Assembly (NCBI RefSeq): GCF_020042345.1
Contig: NZ_CP083387.1
Span: 2,728,001 to 2,792,000 of the forward strand
Direction: 5' to 3'
From: Arachidicoccus terrestris
GTDB taxonomy: Bacteria > Bacteroidota > Bacteroidia > Chitinophagales > Chitinophagaceae
Length of the DNA: 64,000 nt
Shown here: positions 45,361 to 58,248 of the stretch, in pieces
How the letters are laid out: the number at the start of each line of letters is the position of its first letter
How positions within the stretch are numbered: the first letter of the stretch is position 1
Notes under the pieces: model-generated
Told to the model about the DNA's origin: nothing
Databases searched by the model: none
Seen by the model: the letters and a program-made list of their open reading frames with translations, nothing else
Program-made: the position numbers and the translations under genes

Positions 45361-48300
45361 ATGAAAAACAAAATCTTTAAAAATTTCTACAAAAGGGCGT
45401 TTAAAAAAGGTTTATTACCTTTTCTTGCGTTACTGGTTTGCAGTGGACAGCCGGCATTGCTTGTCCGCGCTGCAGGAACAAATTATTTTCAGGACACCCA
45501 GCAAAGCGTAACCTTGCAAGGTAAAGTCACTGATGATTTAGGGTTACCGCTCGCCGGTGCATCTATCACGATCAAAGGAAGCACCTTAGGGGTCGCTACG
45601 GATTCAACCGGAGCATTTACGATCCGGGCTTCCCAAAATGCCGGTACGCTTGTGATATCCTATACCGGTTATATTGCCCAGGAATTACCATTTAACGGGT
45701 CGTCCACATTAGCCATCAAGTTAGTTGCTGAGGAAGGTAGTTTAAATGAAGTAGTTGTAATGGGGTATGGTAAACAGCGTAAATCTGATATTACAGGTGC
45801 TGTGACCGCAGTAAATATGAACCGGATTACCGATGTGCCTGTGACGAATCTGTCCAATGCCCTGGCGGGACGTGCTCCGGGCGTCACGGTCACAAATACC
45901 TCAGGGCTGGCAGGGGCTTCCTCTTCTATACGGATCAGAGGCTCTTTTAATGATCCCCTGTTTGTAATAGATGGTGTTATTAAGGACAAACAAGCATTTG
46001 ATGCGCTTGATCCGAATGAGATAGATCAGATGAGCATGTTGAAGGATGCCGCTGCTGCTGCCGTGTATGGTGCACAGGCGGGAGATGGTGTTCTAGTTGT
46101 CACGACAAAGCGAGGCCATGCGGGGAAACCCACTTTTCAGGCGCAGGTTTCTACCACTACCGGGAGACCTGCGCAGGAGCTTCTGGGCAATCTTACTACG
46201 GCAACCGATGAGCTAACTTATCAGAACAGGGTTACTGAATGGAATAATGAATATAACGACAGAAATGACCCGTTGCCTAATGATCAGGCGGCTTTCAATT
46301 ATTTTAAGGACAAGTCTTATAATGTCAATGACTGGATATGGCGCAATCCCGGTAGTCAAAAATATTTAATGAGTGTCAGCGGAGGTTCAGAAAAGCTGAC
46401 TTATTATTCGATGTTAAGCTACACGAAGGAACAGGGCTCTTATACAAGACTTGATTATAAAAAATTCAATTTACGTACGAATATTACAGCCAAGATCAGT
46501 GATGCCATCTCCGTCAACCTGAACCTTTCGGCCGCTCAACAGAATCCTGACAGATTTTATTGGCCCTATACCGGTGATGATGACTATAATGTGGGAGACT
46601 TTTACCGGGTGACTTTCAACTGGCCAAAGATCATGCCCTTCTATTTGAATAAAGACGGTTCTCCGGCCAGCGGTGTTACGCCTTACCCGGTACTTCCTGC
46701 CATTGGTAGTTGGCTGGGGTGGAATGTAATCGACATGGTCGATGGTAATCGGTACATCCATACAAGACGAAGACAGTTTAACCCGACGGTCACTTTAGAT
46801 GTCAAACTGGATCAGTTTATCAAAGGCCTTTCTACAAAATTCGTGGGTAACTATGAGGCTAATGATTATTTTAGAAAAAAATGGCTGACATTCCAGACCA
46901 ATTACCGTTTTATCCCGGACCCCAATGCAGACAATCCTTATGTGCCAAGTGCGCCTGACCCTACCAAAGTAAGTATTTTTAACTTTGGTAAATCCAAACC
47001 CTTCCTGGGTTATGAGTTGGCCACTGGCTGGAAATATCAGATTGATTGGTATCTGAATTATGAACGAAAATTCGGCAAGCATAATATCAACGCCATGTTG
47101 ATCTTTGAACAGGCAGAAAGAAGAAATTATGATATAGAAGCTACCGGCTACGGGCCAGTTACAGGTATTGATCAGATGTTTACCTATTCTACATCTCAGG
47201 GGGACAGGTATGGAGATGCCTATGAAACCTTAGGGGCGAACCAGTCCTGGATTGGCCGTGTCAATTATAGCTATGCAGATCGATATATTGCGGAGTTCTC
47301 CTTTCGAAGGGACGGCCGGTATGAGTTTGGGCCGGAGCGCAAATGGGGCTTCTTCCCATCTGGTTCACTGGCCTGGAAAATATCCAATGAATCATTTTTC
47401 AAACAAAGCGTTCCATGGGTAAGTGAGCTTAAGTTGAGAGCCTCCTATGGCACTACGGGAAATCTGGTTGATATTAATAACAATGATATTGAGCCGTTCC
47501 AATATCAGACCTATTATAGTAATAATAGCGGATACTTCTTTGGCAATAATTATTATACGGGTATTACTCCGGCATACACGCCGAACCCAAATATTACTTG
47601 GGCCGAGACGGATGAAAAAAATATAGGGATCGATTTTGCTTTGCTAAAGAACAAGTTGTCCGGTACGGTGGATGTGTTTAGAAATACCATGAAAAATATC
47701 CTGGCCTATAGAACTGTAACGCTTCCTACCACATATGGGCAGGGATTGGCGGCGGAAAACTATGCACAGCGAACTTTTATGGGATCTGAATTCTCTTTAC
47801 AGTGGCAGGATTATATAGGTAAATTGTCATACACTGTTTACGGTAATATCGGTTATGCCAAGGACAGATGGGATAAACTGGACCCCACAAATGCAGCCTA
47901 CTATCCGGGGCAGCCCGAAGACTTTAGATACCCGGTGGGGCATCCCAATGACAGGATATTCGGATTTGAAGCAGTTGGCTTAATCCGCACCCAGCAGCAG
48001 CTGGACGAATTACTGGATAAAGGCTATAACTATTATGGCAGAAAGCCATATTTGGGTGCTATCATTTACAAGGACGTAAGAGGGCAGGATTTTTCTGATG
48101 AACCTGACGGGAAAATTGATGGAAACGATGTCGTCCTCCTTAGTGAAAATGGGAAACCGAGGATTAACTTTGGATTTGGGTTCAATGTGAGCTGGAAAGG
48201 TTTAAGCGTGGATGCTCATTTCCAAGGTGTGGGGGCTTATGATAGGATGATCAGCAACCTTGATGGGCCGGGCATTCGCCAGTGGGGAAGTTCTCAGCGT

Positions 48301-48642
48301 TTGTATTATCCGATTTGGGGCAGCGATGTATGGACACCAGAAAATACAGATGCAAAATATCCACGTGTGATCGGGCATAACTGGGCAGAATCAGGGGCCA
48401 TAGCTTCTTCATTCTGGATGCGTAATGGTGCCTATTTAAGATTAAAGAACCTGAACATTGCCTACAGCATTCCTGGAGACTGGTTGAAAAAAATAGGCCT
48501 TTCCAGTTTACAGGTGTTCGCCAACGGAACGAATCTTTTTGCTTTCTCGGATATGAAGGAATTTCAGGACCCTGAACAGGACAATTATGATTCATATCCT
48601 GTAATGAAAACTTATACGATTGGCCTGAATGCCAGGTTTTAA
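45361..48642 (+). CDS. SusC/RagA-type TonB-dependent transporter
   Basis: 1093 residues. Outer-membrane beta-barrel importing glycans with the SusD lipoprotein. N-terminal signal region (ending near VRAAG), a carboxypeptidase-regulatory-like domain (VTLQGKVTDDLGLPLAGASI), a TonB-box-like segment and plug (VVVMGYGKQRKSDITGAV, then IRIRGSF, DPLFVIDGV), and a long barrel ending in TYTIGLNARF. Divergent from the ROK regulator; first gene of a four-gene operon. No anti-sigma STN domain is seen, so regulation is probably by ROK. Confidence 0.96.
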   Translation: MKNKIFKNFYKRAFKKGLLPFLALLVCSGQPALLVRAAGTNYFQDTQQSVTLQGKVTDDLGLPLAGASITIKGSTLGVATDSTGAFTIRASQNAGTLVISYTGYIAQELPFNGSSTLAIKLVAEEGSLNEVVVMGYGKQRKSDITGAVTAVNMNRITDVPVTNLSNALAGRAPGVTVTNTSGLAGASSSIRIRGSFNDPLFVIDGVIKDKQAFDALDPNEIDQMSMLKDAAAAAVYGAQAGDGVLVVTTKRGHAGKPTFQAQVSTTTGRPAQELLGNLTTATDELTYQNRVTEWNNEYNDRNDPLPNDQAAFNYFKDKSYNVNDWIWRNPGSQKYLMSVSGGSEKLTYYSMLSYTKEQGSYTRLDYKKFNLRTNITAKISDAISVNLNLSAAQQNPDRFYWPYTGDDDYNVGDFYRVTFNWPKIMPFYLNKDGSPASGVTPYPVLPAIGSWLGWNVIDMVDGNRYIHTRRRQFNPTVTLDVKLDQFIKGLSTKFVGNYEANDYFRKKWLTFQTNYRFIPDPNADNPYVPSAPDPTKVSIFNFGKSKPFLGYELATGWKYQIDWYLNYERKFGKHNINAMLIFEQAERRNYDIEATGYGPVTGIDQMFTYSTSQGDRYGDAYETLGANQSWIGRVNYSYADRYIAEFSFRRDGRYEFGPERKWGFFPSGSLAWKISNESFFKQSVPWVSELKLRASYGTTGNLVDINNNDIEPFQYQTYYSNNSGYFFGNNYYTGITPAYTPNPNITWAETDEKNIGIDFALLKNKLSGTVDVFRNTMKNILAYRTVTLPTTYGQGLAAENYAQRTFMGSEFSLQWQDYIGKLSYTVYGNIGYAKDRWDKLDPTNAAYYPGQPEDFRYPVGHPNDRIFGFEAVGLIRTQQQLDELLDKGYNYYGRKPYLGAIIYKDVRGQDFSDEPDGKIDGNDVVLLSENGKPRINFGFGFNVSWKGLSVDAHFQGVGAYDRMISNLDGPGIRQWGSSQRLYYPIWGSDVWTPENTDAKYPRVIGHNWAESGAIASSFWMRNGAYLRLKNLNIAYSIPGDWLKKIGLSSLQVFANGTNLFAFSDMKEFQDPEQDNYDSYPVMKTYTIGLNARF

Positions 48643-48669
48643 TCTCTGCTAATCTTAAAAATCAGAAAA

Positions 48670-50460
48670 ATGAAAAAGTATCTTTCTTATAGTATATTAT
48701 CAGTTTTTATTTTGACGACAATACTTTCCACCCGGTGTACGAAGGTATTAGATCAGCCTAATCTGAGCGCGTATGATTCTGCGGCTATCTGGAGTGATTC
48801 GAACCTTGTTAATTCTTATTTGGCGAACTTATATAACGTGTTTGGGAATTGGAATGTCAGTCTCGACCGGCTGGATGATCAGGTATCTGGAATTGGCTTT
48901 CCGACCGACGCCATAACGGTGACAGATGCCGGCCCCCTTGCCAACTGGGGATACACAACCATCCGGTTAATTAATGAGGGGATTACTCAGGTAAAAGCGG
49001 GGAACACATCAGATGATTTTAAAAAGAGGTCTTTGGGACAGCTGTATTTTTTAAGGGCCTATGAGTATTTTCCGATGGTAACTACCTATGGAGGCGTGCC
49101 CTATCTGAAAGTTGCTCAGGACAGATATAAAGATAATCTGAATGTGCCCAGAAATTCGACTAAGGAATGCTTTGAATTTATGATCCAGGATATTGATTCC
49201 GCAATTGCGTTATTGCCCCAACATATCTTACCTTCTTCTACGACTGATTGGGGCCGGGTTGATGGCAACTTTGCCCTGGCATTCAAAGCGAAAGTATTGC
49301 TCTACATGGCGTCTCCACAATTTAACCCCTCAAAACCCTGGGATAACGCATATTGGCAAGAGGCGTATACCGTTAATAAAGCGGCTTATGAAAGCCTGAA
49401 AAATCAGGGGTATGCATTGGTGAGCGACTACGCGCAGATCGCTTTACAGGAGAAAAATTCTGAAATTGTATTTTCTGTAACCAATCAGTATCCTAATAAA
49501 ACAGCTAACTGGGACAACGGTGCCCGTCCGGGCAGTTTGAGTAGAGGAACGGCTGCTGTAACGCCTACCTGGGAGATGGTGAAAAATTTTCCGATGCTTG
49601 ATGGTAAGGCTTCCGACGACCCGAGCGGAAAATACTATAAACCAGCTTCCGTATTTATGCAATCCTTCTGGGAAAACAGAGACCCTCGTTTTGGAAAATC
49701 AGTCGTTTGGAATGGTAAACTGTTTCAGGTCGCCGGGATGCCGTCGGTATACAGGCAATATACAGGTGTCGGTATTGCAGATCCTTTGGATGCCTTTGGC
49801 GTCAATCCAAATGCGGGTGTCACTTCTGCGAACAATAACAAATATTCCGGTTTTTTTATTTTGAAAAACTGTGACCTGAATCTTACCCAGGCACAGGTAC
49901 AGGGTAATTATACTGTGGACTTTGTGGTCATGCGTTTTGCTGAAGTAATGTTGAATTATGCGGAAGCTGCCAATGAAACGGGACACAGTGACGAGGCGCT
50001 TGAAATATTGAAAGCCATTCGTCAGCGGGCAGGCATTGAGCCAGGAAGTGACGGCAAATATGGAATAACGGCTAGCACCCGCCTGGCGTATAGGCAAGCC
50101 ATTATGGATGAAAGAAATGTGGAATTTTGTTTTGAAGGTATGCGCTTTAAGGATTTACGAAGATGGCGCCGCTTCGATCTGTTGAACAATGTACCTAAGC
50201 ATGGCCTTGAAGCCATCGCTAAAAAAGCAGATGGATCAGAAATGCCCATTGAGCAGGCACAGGCTTTGTCATCAGACTATTCTCTGGAACCGGATGACTT
50301 TACCTATACAGAATTACAGATTCCGATTTCAGGCGTGAGAATTAACACTGTTCCGGATAAGTATTATTTCGCTCCTTTGCAGTCAAGTGTTATCGCAGCA
50401 GGGGACAAGCTTGAACAGAATAAGGACTGGGGCGGCACATTTGACCCTACCATTCATTAA
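48670..50460 (+). CDS. SusD/RagB-type glycan-binding lipoprotein
   Basis: 596 residues with lipobox ending in STRC (Cys23). Tetratricopeptide-like helices support a glycan-binding face; family signatures include FLRAYEYFPMVTTYGGVPYL, MRFAEVMLNYAEAANE and IMDERNVEFCFEGMRFKDLR. The C-terminus ends in the common NKDWG-like motif. It lies 27 bp after its SusC partner. Confidence 0.96.
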   Translation: MKKYLSYSILSVFILTTILSTRCTKVLDQPNLSAYDSAAIWSDSNLVNSYLANLYNVFGNWNVSLDRLDDQVSGIGFPTDAITVTDAGPLANWGYTTIRLINEGITQVKAGNTSDDFKKRSLGQLYFLRAYEYFPMVTTYGGVPYLKVAQDRYKDNLNVPRNSTKECFEFMIQDIDSAIALLPQHILPSSTTDWGRVDGNFALAFKAKVLLYMASPQFNPSKPWDNAYWQEAYTVNKAAYESLKNQGYALVSDYAQIALQEKNSEIVFSVTNQYPNKTANWDNGARPGSLSRGTAAVTPTWEMVKNFPMLDGKASDDPSGKYYKPASVFMQSFWENRDPRFGKSVVWNGKLFQVAGMPSVYRQYTGVGIADPLDAFGVNPNAGVTSANNNKYSGFFILKNCDLNLTQAQVQGNYTVDFVVMRFAEVMLNYAEAANETGHSDEALEILKAIRQRAGIEPGSDGKYGITASTRLAYRQAIMDERNVEFCFEGMRFKDLRRWRRFDLLNNVPKHGLEAIAKKADGSEMPIEQAQALSSDYSLEPDDFTYTELQIPISGVRINTVPDKYYFAPLQSSVIAAGDKLEQNKDWGGTFDPTIH

Positions 50461-50502
50461 AACGGTATTCAATATTTTTTAGACAGACAATAAAACGATT
50501 TT

Positions 50503-51873
50503 ATGAGTAATTATGACCGGAGAAAGTTTTTAAGGAACTTTTCAATGGCTCTGGGCGGCGTAGCCGCCGGGAGCCTCGTATCAGAAAAAGGATTGGCAGC
50601 CGGCTTTGAATCCTTGAGCAGAAAGGGTCTGATCGGCGGCCCAAAGAACTACGGACCCAATGACCAGATTAACCTGGCATTAATCGGGGCAGGCGGTATG
50701 GGGTCAGCAGACACGAATACAGCGTTGTCGGTTCCGGGTGTTAAACTGGTTGCTGTGTGTGACCTCTACGATGGCCGGCTGGCGGCCGCCAAGAAAAAGT
50801 GGGGCAATGATCTTTTCCTGACCAAGCATTATAAAGAGATACTGAATAGAAAAGATATCGATGCGGTGATTGTCGGGACGCCTGATCATTGGCACCGGCA
50901 GATATCTATTGACGCCATGGCAGCAGGCAAACACGTGTATTGTGAAAAGCCAATGGTCCATAGTGTTACTGAAGGCCCCGATGTTATTGCTGCACAGAAA
51001 AAATACGGGAAAGTGTTTCAGGTAGGTAGTCAGGGTATGTCCTCTTTGGGTAATGAGAAGGCCAGAGCGTTACTGGCGGCCGGAGCGATTGGGCAGCTGA
51101 ATTATGCCGAAGGGTTCTGGGCAAGAAGAGGCCCTGTGGAAGTCTGGCAGTACCCGATTCCGGAAGATGCGTCAGCACAAACCGTAGACTGGGACACCTA
51201 TATCAGCAATACAACCAAGCGACCTTTTGATAAATTGCGTTTTTTCAGGTGGAGAAATTACACCGATTATGGCACGGGCATGGCTGGAGACTTATTTGTT
51301 CATCTATTTTCCAGTTTGCATTTCATAACTGATTCGCATGGACCCGAGCGGATCTACGCGAGCGGCGGTTTACGGTATTGGGAAGATGGAAGGGAGGTGC
51401 CGGATGTATTGTTGGGTACTTTTGATTACCCGGCAGCTGGTGATAATAAGGGTTTTAATCTTTCTCTAAGATGTAATTTTGTTGATGGAACAAGCGGAAC
51501 CACTTATCTTCGTTTAGTGGGCAGTGAAGGCGCAATGGACGTAGAATGGGATAGGGTGACTCTCAAGCGCAATAAGACATATGCGACGGACGATCCTTTC
51601 CTGGAGGCGCAACTGGCGAGGGCCGGTAAGCCCACTGACCGGAAAAAGATGCTACCCCCTGAAATCATGGTCTATGAAGCCGAAAAGGGATATAAAGGAG
51701 CACATTATGATCATTTTAATAATTTCTTTACAGCCATCCGTAATGACCGGACGGTAGCAGAGGATGCTATTTTTGGATACAGAGCGGCGGCGCCGGCTTT
51801 ATTATGTAACGACAGTTATTTTCAGAAAAAGCCCATCGAATGGGATCCGGAGAAGATGAGATTGCGTTCTTAA
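50503..51873 (+). CDS. Tat-exported Gfo/Idh/MocA oxidoreductase
   Basis: 456 residues. The N-terminus has a twin-arginine motif (RRKFLRNFSMALGGVAAG). The NAD(P)-binding Rossmann motif is LALIGAGGMGSADT; the VVGTPDHWHRQISIDAMAAG and CEKPMVHS segment is the Gfo/Idh/MocA hallmark. The cofactor is normally tightly bound in exported members. In several Bacteroidota operons such enzymes act with DUF1080 proteins in 3-keto-glycoside breakdown (family knowledge), which fits the next gene. Confidence 0.93.
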   Translation: MSNYDRRKFLRNFSMALGGVAAGSLVSEKGLAAGFESLSRKGLIGGPKNYGPNDQINLALIGAGGMGSADTNTALSVPGVKLVAVCDLYDGRLAAAKKKWGNDLFLTKHYKEILNRKDIDAVIVGTPDHWHRQISIDAMAAGKHVYCEKPMVHSVTEGPDVIAAQKKYGKVFQVGSQGMSSLGNEKARALLAAGAIGQLNYAEGFWARRGPVEVWQYPIPEDASAQTVDWDTYISNTTKRPFDKLRFFRWRNYTDYGTGMAGDLFVHLFSSLHFITDSHGPERIYASGGLRYWEDGREVPDVLLGTFDYPAAGDNKGFNLSLRCNFVDGTSGTTYLRLVGSEGAMDVEWDRVTLKRNKTYATDDPFLEAQLARAGKPTDRKKMLPPEIMVYEAEKGYKGAHYDHFNNFFTAIRNDRTVAEDAIFGYRAAAPALLCNDSYFQKKPIEWDPEKMRLRS

Positions 51874-51925
51874 TGTAGGTCAGTTGTATAAAAGCATTTA
51901 ACTATTTCCACAAAATTAATATATC

Positions 51926-52933
51926 ATGAAAACAGTATGCGCAAAGAGACTAGAAAGAATTACGATAGCCAGACACTATTGGCGGCAAGGGTGGGGTCTT
52001 TGTTTCGGACTTTTGTTGTGTTGTATGACACAGGCGCAAATTAAACCAGTGGCGTTGAATACAGATGAAGGTGCGTCCCTGGTCGGTCGTTGGGACCTGA
52101 CAGTAAACGAAAATGGCCACGAGGCCGCTTCCTGGCTGGAAGTGGAAGTGTCGGGATTTGAAACTTTAGTGGGACGTTTTGTGGGTTCGGGTGGTAGCGC
52201 CCGACCCGTATCTCATGTGCATTTTAATAAAGGGGAATTTGATTTTGCGATTCCGCCACAATGGGAGAAGAGCACGAATGATCTAATCTTAAAAGGCCAG
52301 CTTTTGAGTGATCACATAGAGGGAGAGATCACCTATCCTTCCGGCAAGACCTATTCCTTTAAAGGCGTAAAAGCGCCGGCCTTGAATGAAAAGAAAAATA
52401 TCAGTTGGGGTAAACAGATCCGGCTTTTTAACGGTAAGAACCTGGATGGATGGCACCCGACAGGATCCAAAAATCAATGGATCGTAAAGGATGGGATTTT
52501 GATCAGTCCCGAGTCTGGTTCCAATCTGGTTTCAGATCAGAAGTTTGGCGATTTTAAACTCCATGTTGAGTTCAAATATCACAAAGGCAGTAACAGCGGT
52601 GTGTATCTGAGAGGGCGTTATGAACTCCAGATCATTGATAATCCGCCTACAGATCATCCCAACAGCCATTTGTTCTCCGGCCTTTATGGCTTTTTACCTC
52701 CCAGTGAAATGGCCGTTAAAGGACCTGACGAGTGGCAGAGCTATGACATTACCTTAATTGGCAGGATGCTGACCGTTGTGGCGAACGGCAAAACCGTGAT
52801 CTGTAACAGAGAGATCCCGGGTATAACAGGCGGCGCATTGGATAGTAAAGAAGGAGAGCCTGGCCCGATCTATTTCCAGGGAGATCATGGCCCGATCATG
52901 TTCAGGAATATTACAATTACCCCGGCGAAATAA
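51926..52933 (+). CDS. Exported DUF1080 protein (3-keto-glycoside hydrolase-like)
   Basis: 335 residues. Signal peptide (WGLCFGLLLCCMTQAQ). An N-terminal beta domain (~45-150) precedes the DUF1080 concanavalin-like domain: IRLFNGKNLDGWHP, VKDGILISPESG, HVEFKYHKGSNSGVYLRGRY and YELQIIDNP. Members are proposed 3-keto-disaccharide hydrolases/lyases. Last gene of the susC-susD-Gfo-DUF1080 operon. Confidence 0.9.
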   Translation: MKTVCAKRLERITIARHYWRQGWGLCFGLLLCCMTQAQIKPVALNTDEGASLVGRWDLTVNENGHEAASWLEVEVSGFETLVGRFVGSGGSARPVSHVHFNKGEFDFAIPPQWEKSTNDLILKGQLLSDHIEGEITYPSGKTYSFKGVKAPALNEKKNISWGKQIRLFNGKNLDGWHPTGSKNQWIVKDGILISPESGSNLVSDQKFGDFKLHVEFKYHKGSNSGVYLRGRYELQIIDNPPTDHPNSHLFSGLYGFLPPSEMAVKGPDEWQSYDITLIGRMLTVVANGKTVICNREIPGITGGALDSKEGEPGPIYFQGDHGPIMFRNITITPAK

Positions 52934-52962
52934 GGGCCGTATTCACTTTTTATGATGTTATA

Positions 52963-53011
52963 TGAATGGCAAAACGTCTCAAAAGGTTACTGAGAGATAT
53001 TTTGCCATTCA
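52963..53011 (+). terminator. Long hairpin after the SusCD operon
   Basis: TGAATGGCAAAA (52963-52974) pairs perfectly with TTTTGCCATTCA (53000-53011), and TCTC pairs with GAGA inside. It lies 30 bases after the DUF1080 stop and before GH76. No T-run follows directly, so it may terminate, attenuate or protect the upstream mRNA. Confidence 0.55.
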
Positions 53012-53087
53012 TGCTTTTGAAAGATATTAAAATACGCTGAAACATAAAAGTTATTAGGTAAGTTTACGCTTAATAAACTAAAGATTA

Positions 53088-54371
53088 ATGAAAAAATGGA
53101 TTCTTTCCTCCTGCTTCCTGTTGATGATCGGTATTGGGAGCAGTGCCTTTAATCGTCAGAAGCCCTCTAGAATTATTTTGGATTATCCTGTTGTATCAAG
53201 TTATTCAGATACTGACACCTGGAAGGCGTACGAGGCATTTAATCAGTATTTATTTGACCCAGAGACTCATCTTTATAAAGTTAATTCCGCTATTACTAAT
53301 GGTGCTAATACCAAGGCCACTATCGGAGCAATCTGGACCCAGGCGATTTACTGGGATATGGCTATGAATGCTTACAAGCTTGCGGTTAAAGAGAATGATC
53401 GACAAAAGCAGGCGAGGTATAAAGATCTTGTGACAAGTATTTATAGAGGAGACAGTGCCCATTATGTCGGTTTTGATTTTCATAATCAGGATGCACAGAA
53501 TGGCTGGTTTATCTATGATGATATCATGTGGTGGACGATTTCTTTTTCCAGGGCATATGGGTTATTTAAGAATCCGCAGTATCTGAAATTAGCAGAAGAA
53601 AGCTTTTGCCGGGTTTGGCATGGATCTTATAAGCTGAAGGACAGAGGTTCTTATGATGAGAAAAGCGGAGGAATGTTTTGGCAATGGAATCGCAATGACC
53701 CTTCTGATAATAGCGATAATGGAAAAATGTCCTGTATCAATTTTCCTACAGTAATAGCAGCTGTTACGCTTTATAATAATATTGCTGCATCAGATGTGCG
53801 ACATAAAACAGGAGATAAGGAGGGCTTTGACGAGAATCCTGAATATCCCAGATGGCATAGTAAGGATACATATTTAAAAAATGCCAAGGAGATTTATGCA
53901 TGGGGGGTGGATAATTTATTTGATAAGGGCAGCGGAAATGTTGCAGATAGCCGCCACGGAAAGAGTGTAGACTGGAATGCTACCCTTTATAACCAGGGAA
54001 CTTTTATTGGCGCTTCCTGTCTGCTATATAAGTTGACAGGAGAACGATCTTATTTGGATAATGCGATTTTGGCTGCCAATTATACTGTAAATACAATGTC
54101 TGCACCACTCTTTATTATTCCAAATGGAGATGGAACTGAACAGGGTATTTATACGGCCATTTTTGCCCAATATATGCATATGTTGATTTATGATTGTAAC
54201 CAGCCACAATATCTGAAATGGATAGAACGCACTATAGGTTTTGGCTGGAGTCATAGGAATGATAAGAACCTGACGGGTAAAAGTTATACAAAGTCTACTG
54301 GCCCTACTGTTTCCTGCTATGATGCATCTGGAATACCCGCTTTAATGCTGTTATTTGATTCTGAAAAATGA
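53088..54371 (+). CDS. GH76 endo-alpha-1,6-mannanase-like
   Basis: 427 residues. A signal peptide covers about 1-20. GH76 (alpha/alpha)6 barrel: repeated aromatic helices, the catalytic Asp pair Asp144-Asp145 in WFIYDDIMWWTISFSR (family form FDDxxWW), SGGMFWQWN, and a C-terminal NQGTFIGASCLLY segment. GH76 enzymes cut the alpha-1,6-mannan backbone of fungal cell walls. It is separated from the SusCD operon by the hairpin but is likely part of the same mannan locus with GH92 and GH130. Confidence 0.92.
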   Translation: MKKWILSSCFLLMIGIGSSAFNRQKPSRIILDYPVVSSYSDTDTWKAYEAFNQYLFDPETHLYKVNSAITNGANTKATIGAIWTQAIYWDMAMNAYKLAVKENDRQKQARYKDLVTSIYRGDSAHYVGFDFHNQDAQNGWFIYDDIMWWTISFSRAYGLFKNPQYLKLAEESFCRVWHGSYKLKDRGSYDEKSGGMFWQWNRNDPSDNSDNGKMSCINFPTVIAAVTLYNNIAASDVRHKTGDKEGFDENPEYPRWHSKDTYLKNAKEIYAWGVDNLFDKGSGNVADSRHGKSVDWNATLYNQGTFIGASCLLYKLTGERSYLDNAILAANYTVNTMSAPLFIIPNGDGTEQGIYTAIFAQYMHMLIYDCNQPQYLKWIERTIGFGWSHRNDKNLTGKSYTKSTGPTVSCYDASGIPALMLLFDSEK

Positions 54372-54592
54372 TCTGATATTCCTAGAGGCTGTATCATTTG
54401 CAGATGGTAAGCTTCTCAAAACTGCTTATTTTATCTATAATCATCAAAAAACAAATTCGAAATATATCTCATTTATGATATACATCCTTCTTTTATAGGC
54501 CGGTTGGAAAATAGATAAGATATATTTTAAAAATATTTTTACATCATGATTATGATAATTTATTAAAAGTGCTTAATTTTGCTATCCTGAAT
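54372..54592. other. AT-rich intergenic stretch before tRNA-Gln
   Basis: No gene seen. It should contain the tRNA-Gln promoter; no specific element is recognised. Confidence 0.4.
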
Positions 54593-54663
54593 TGCCCGAT
54601 AGTATAATGGTAGTACCACAGATTCTGGTTCTGTTTGTCTAGGTTCGAGTCCTGGTCGGGTAA
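54593..54663 (+). tRNA. tRNA-Gln (anticodon CTG)
   Basis: About 71 bases folding as a cloverleaf: acceptor TGCCCGA with TCGGGTA (one G-U pair), anticodon stem ACAGA/TCTGT enclosing the loop TTCTGGT with anticodon CTG (reads CAG), T-arm CTAGG-TTCGAGT-CCTGG. CCA is not encoded. Confidence 0.95.
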
Positions 54664-54677
54664 CAAAAAAGATTGAT

Positions 54678-54703
54678 AAAGAGGCTAACCGCCTCTTTTT
54701 TTG
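54678..54703 (+). terminator. Terminator after tRNA-Gln
   Basis: AAAGAGGC (54678-54685) and GCCTCTTT (54691-54698) enclose a 5-base loop, followed by T bases. It lies 15 bases after the tRNA end. Confidence 0.85.
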
Positions 54704-57399
<2,696 letters not shown>

Positions 57400-57940
57400 C
57401 AGCGACGACCTAGGAACTAAGGCAAACGGGATCATCTCAGAGATAACGTAGTCCGAACGTCGCAACTAAAGTAAGCGGTAAGGACTTTCTGAACGTTTTC
57501 CGGCTGTAAACCCTTGACGGTCGCTTAGGCACATTTTGGTTTATTTGTCTAATCCTGGCACCAAATAGAATTTGGGGTGCCGTATATGTCCTGCCGTTCT
57601 GAGGAAGCAGATTTCGTCCTACTGGATAACTGTTTGATATATAAAGAGTACGCTACCGTCACAGGTTTTATGCCCTTTAATATTATCCTAAGATCGTGTT
57701 ACTAAATTGGATCGATTGACAATGGATAATTAAGTCAAGGGTGTTAAGGTAATCACATTAGTGATCCAGATCCAAAGCTTATTTCGTAGTTCTGATTATT
57801 TCACATACCTTCGCCAATATTTAGGTTTTTACAGCTTCTGTAAGCGGATGATATTTTACTCTTTTTGTAGCCAAGAATTTCCTCCTTTGACATACTCTGT
57901 CTCTTCTTAGATTTTATTTTATTATTTTATTATTTTTATT
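57400..57940. other. Intergenic stretch between katG and the RRM gene
   Basis: No gene seen. A hairpin is possible at about 57557-57583 (GGCACC pairing with GGTGCC, extended by AAAT/ATTT). The last 50 bases are very T-rich and lead to the RRM start. The rest shows nothing recognisable. Confidence 0.4.
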
Positions 57941-58234
57941 ATGAACATTTATGTTTCAAATTTAAGCTTTCAGGTTGAAGATGAAGATCTGAGAGGCTTT
58001 TTCGAGGAATTCGGTACGGTAGATTCCGCTAAAATTGTATTTGATAGGGAAACGCGCAAAAGCCGTGGTTTCGGTTTTGTTGAAATGCCTGATAACGATG
58101 CTGCACGCAAAGCGATTGAATCGCTTGATGGCGGATCTGTCGACGGAAGGCCGCTTAAAGTAAGCGAGGCTAAACCGCGGGAAGAACGTCCCAAAACATC
58201 TTACGGATCATACGCCGGCAAAAGCCGTTGGTAG
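57941..58234 (+). CDS. Small RRM RNA-binding protein
   Basis: 97 residues: a single RNA recognition motif. RNP2 is IYVSNL at the N-terminus and RNP1 is SRGFGFVEM, followed by the basic, Gly/Ser-containing tail (KTSYGSYAGKSRW). Bacterial single-RRM proteins of this size bind RNA and are often cold-induced; the long T-rich leader fits an mRNA with post-transcriptional control, but that is inference. A terminator follows, so it is transcribed alone. Confidence 0.95.
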   Translation: MNIYVSNLSFQVEDEDLRGFFEEFGTVDSAKIVFDRETRKSRGFGFVEMPDNDAARKAIESLDGGSVDGRPLKVSEAKPREERPKTSYGSYAGKSRW

Positions 58235-58248
58235 TATCTGATTTTTTT

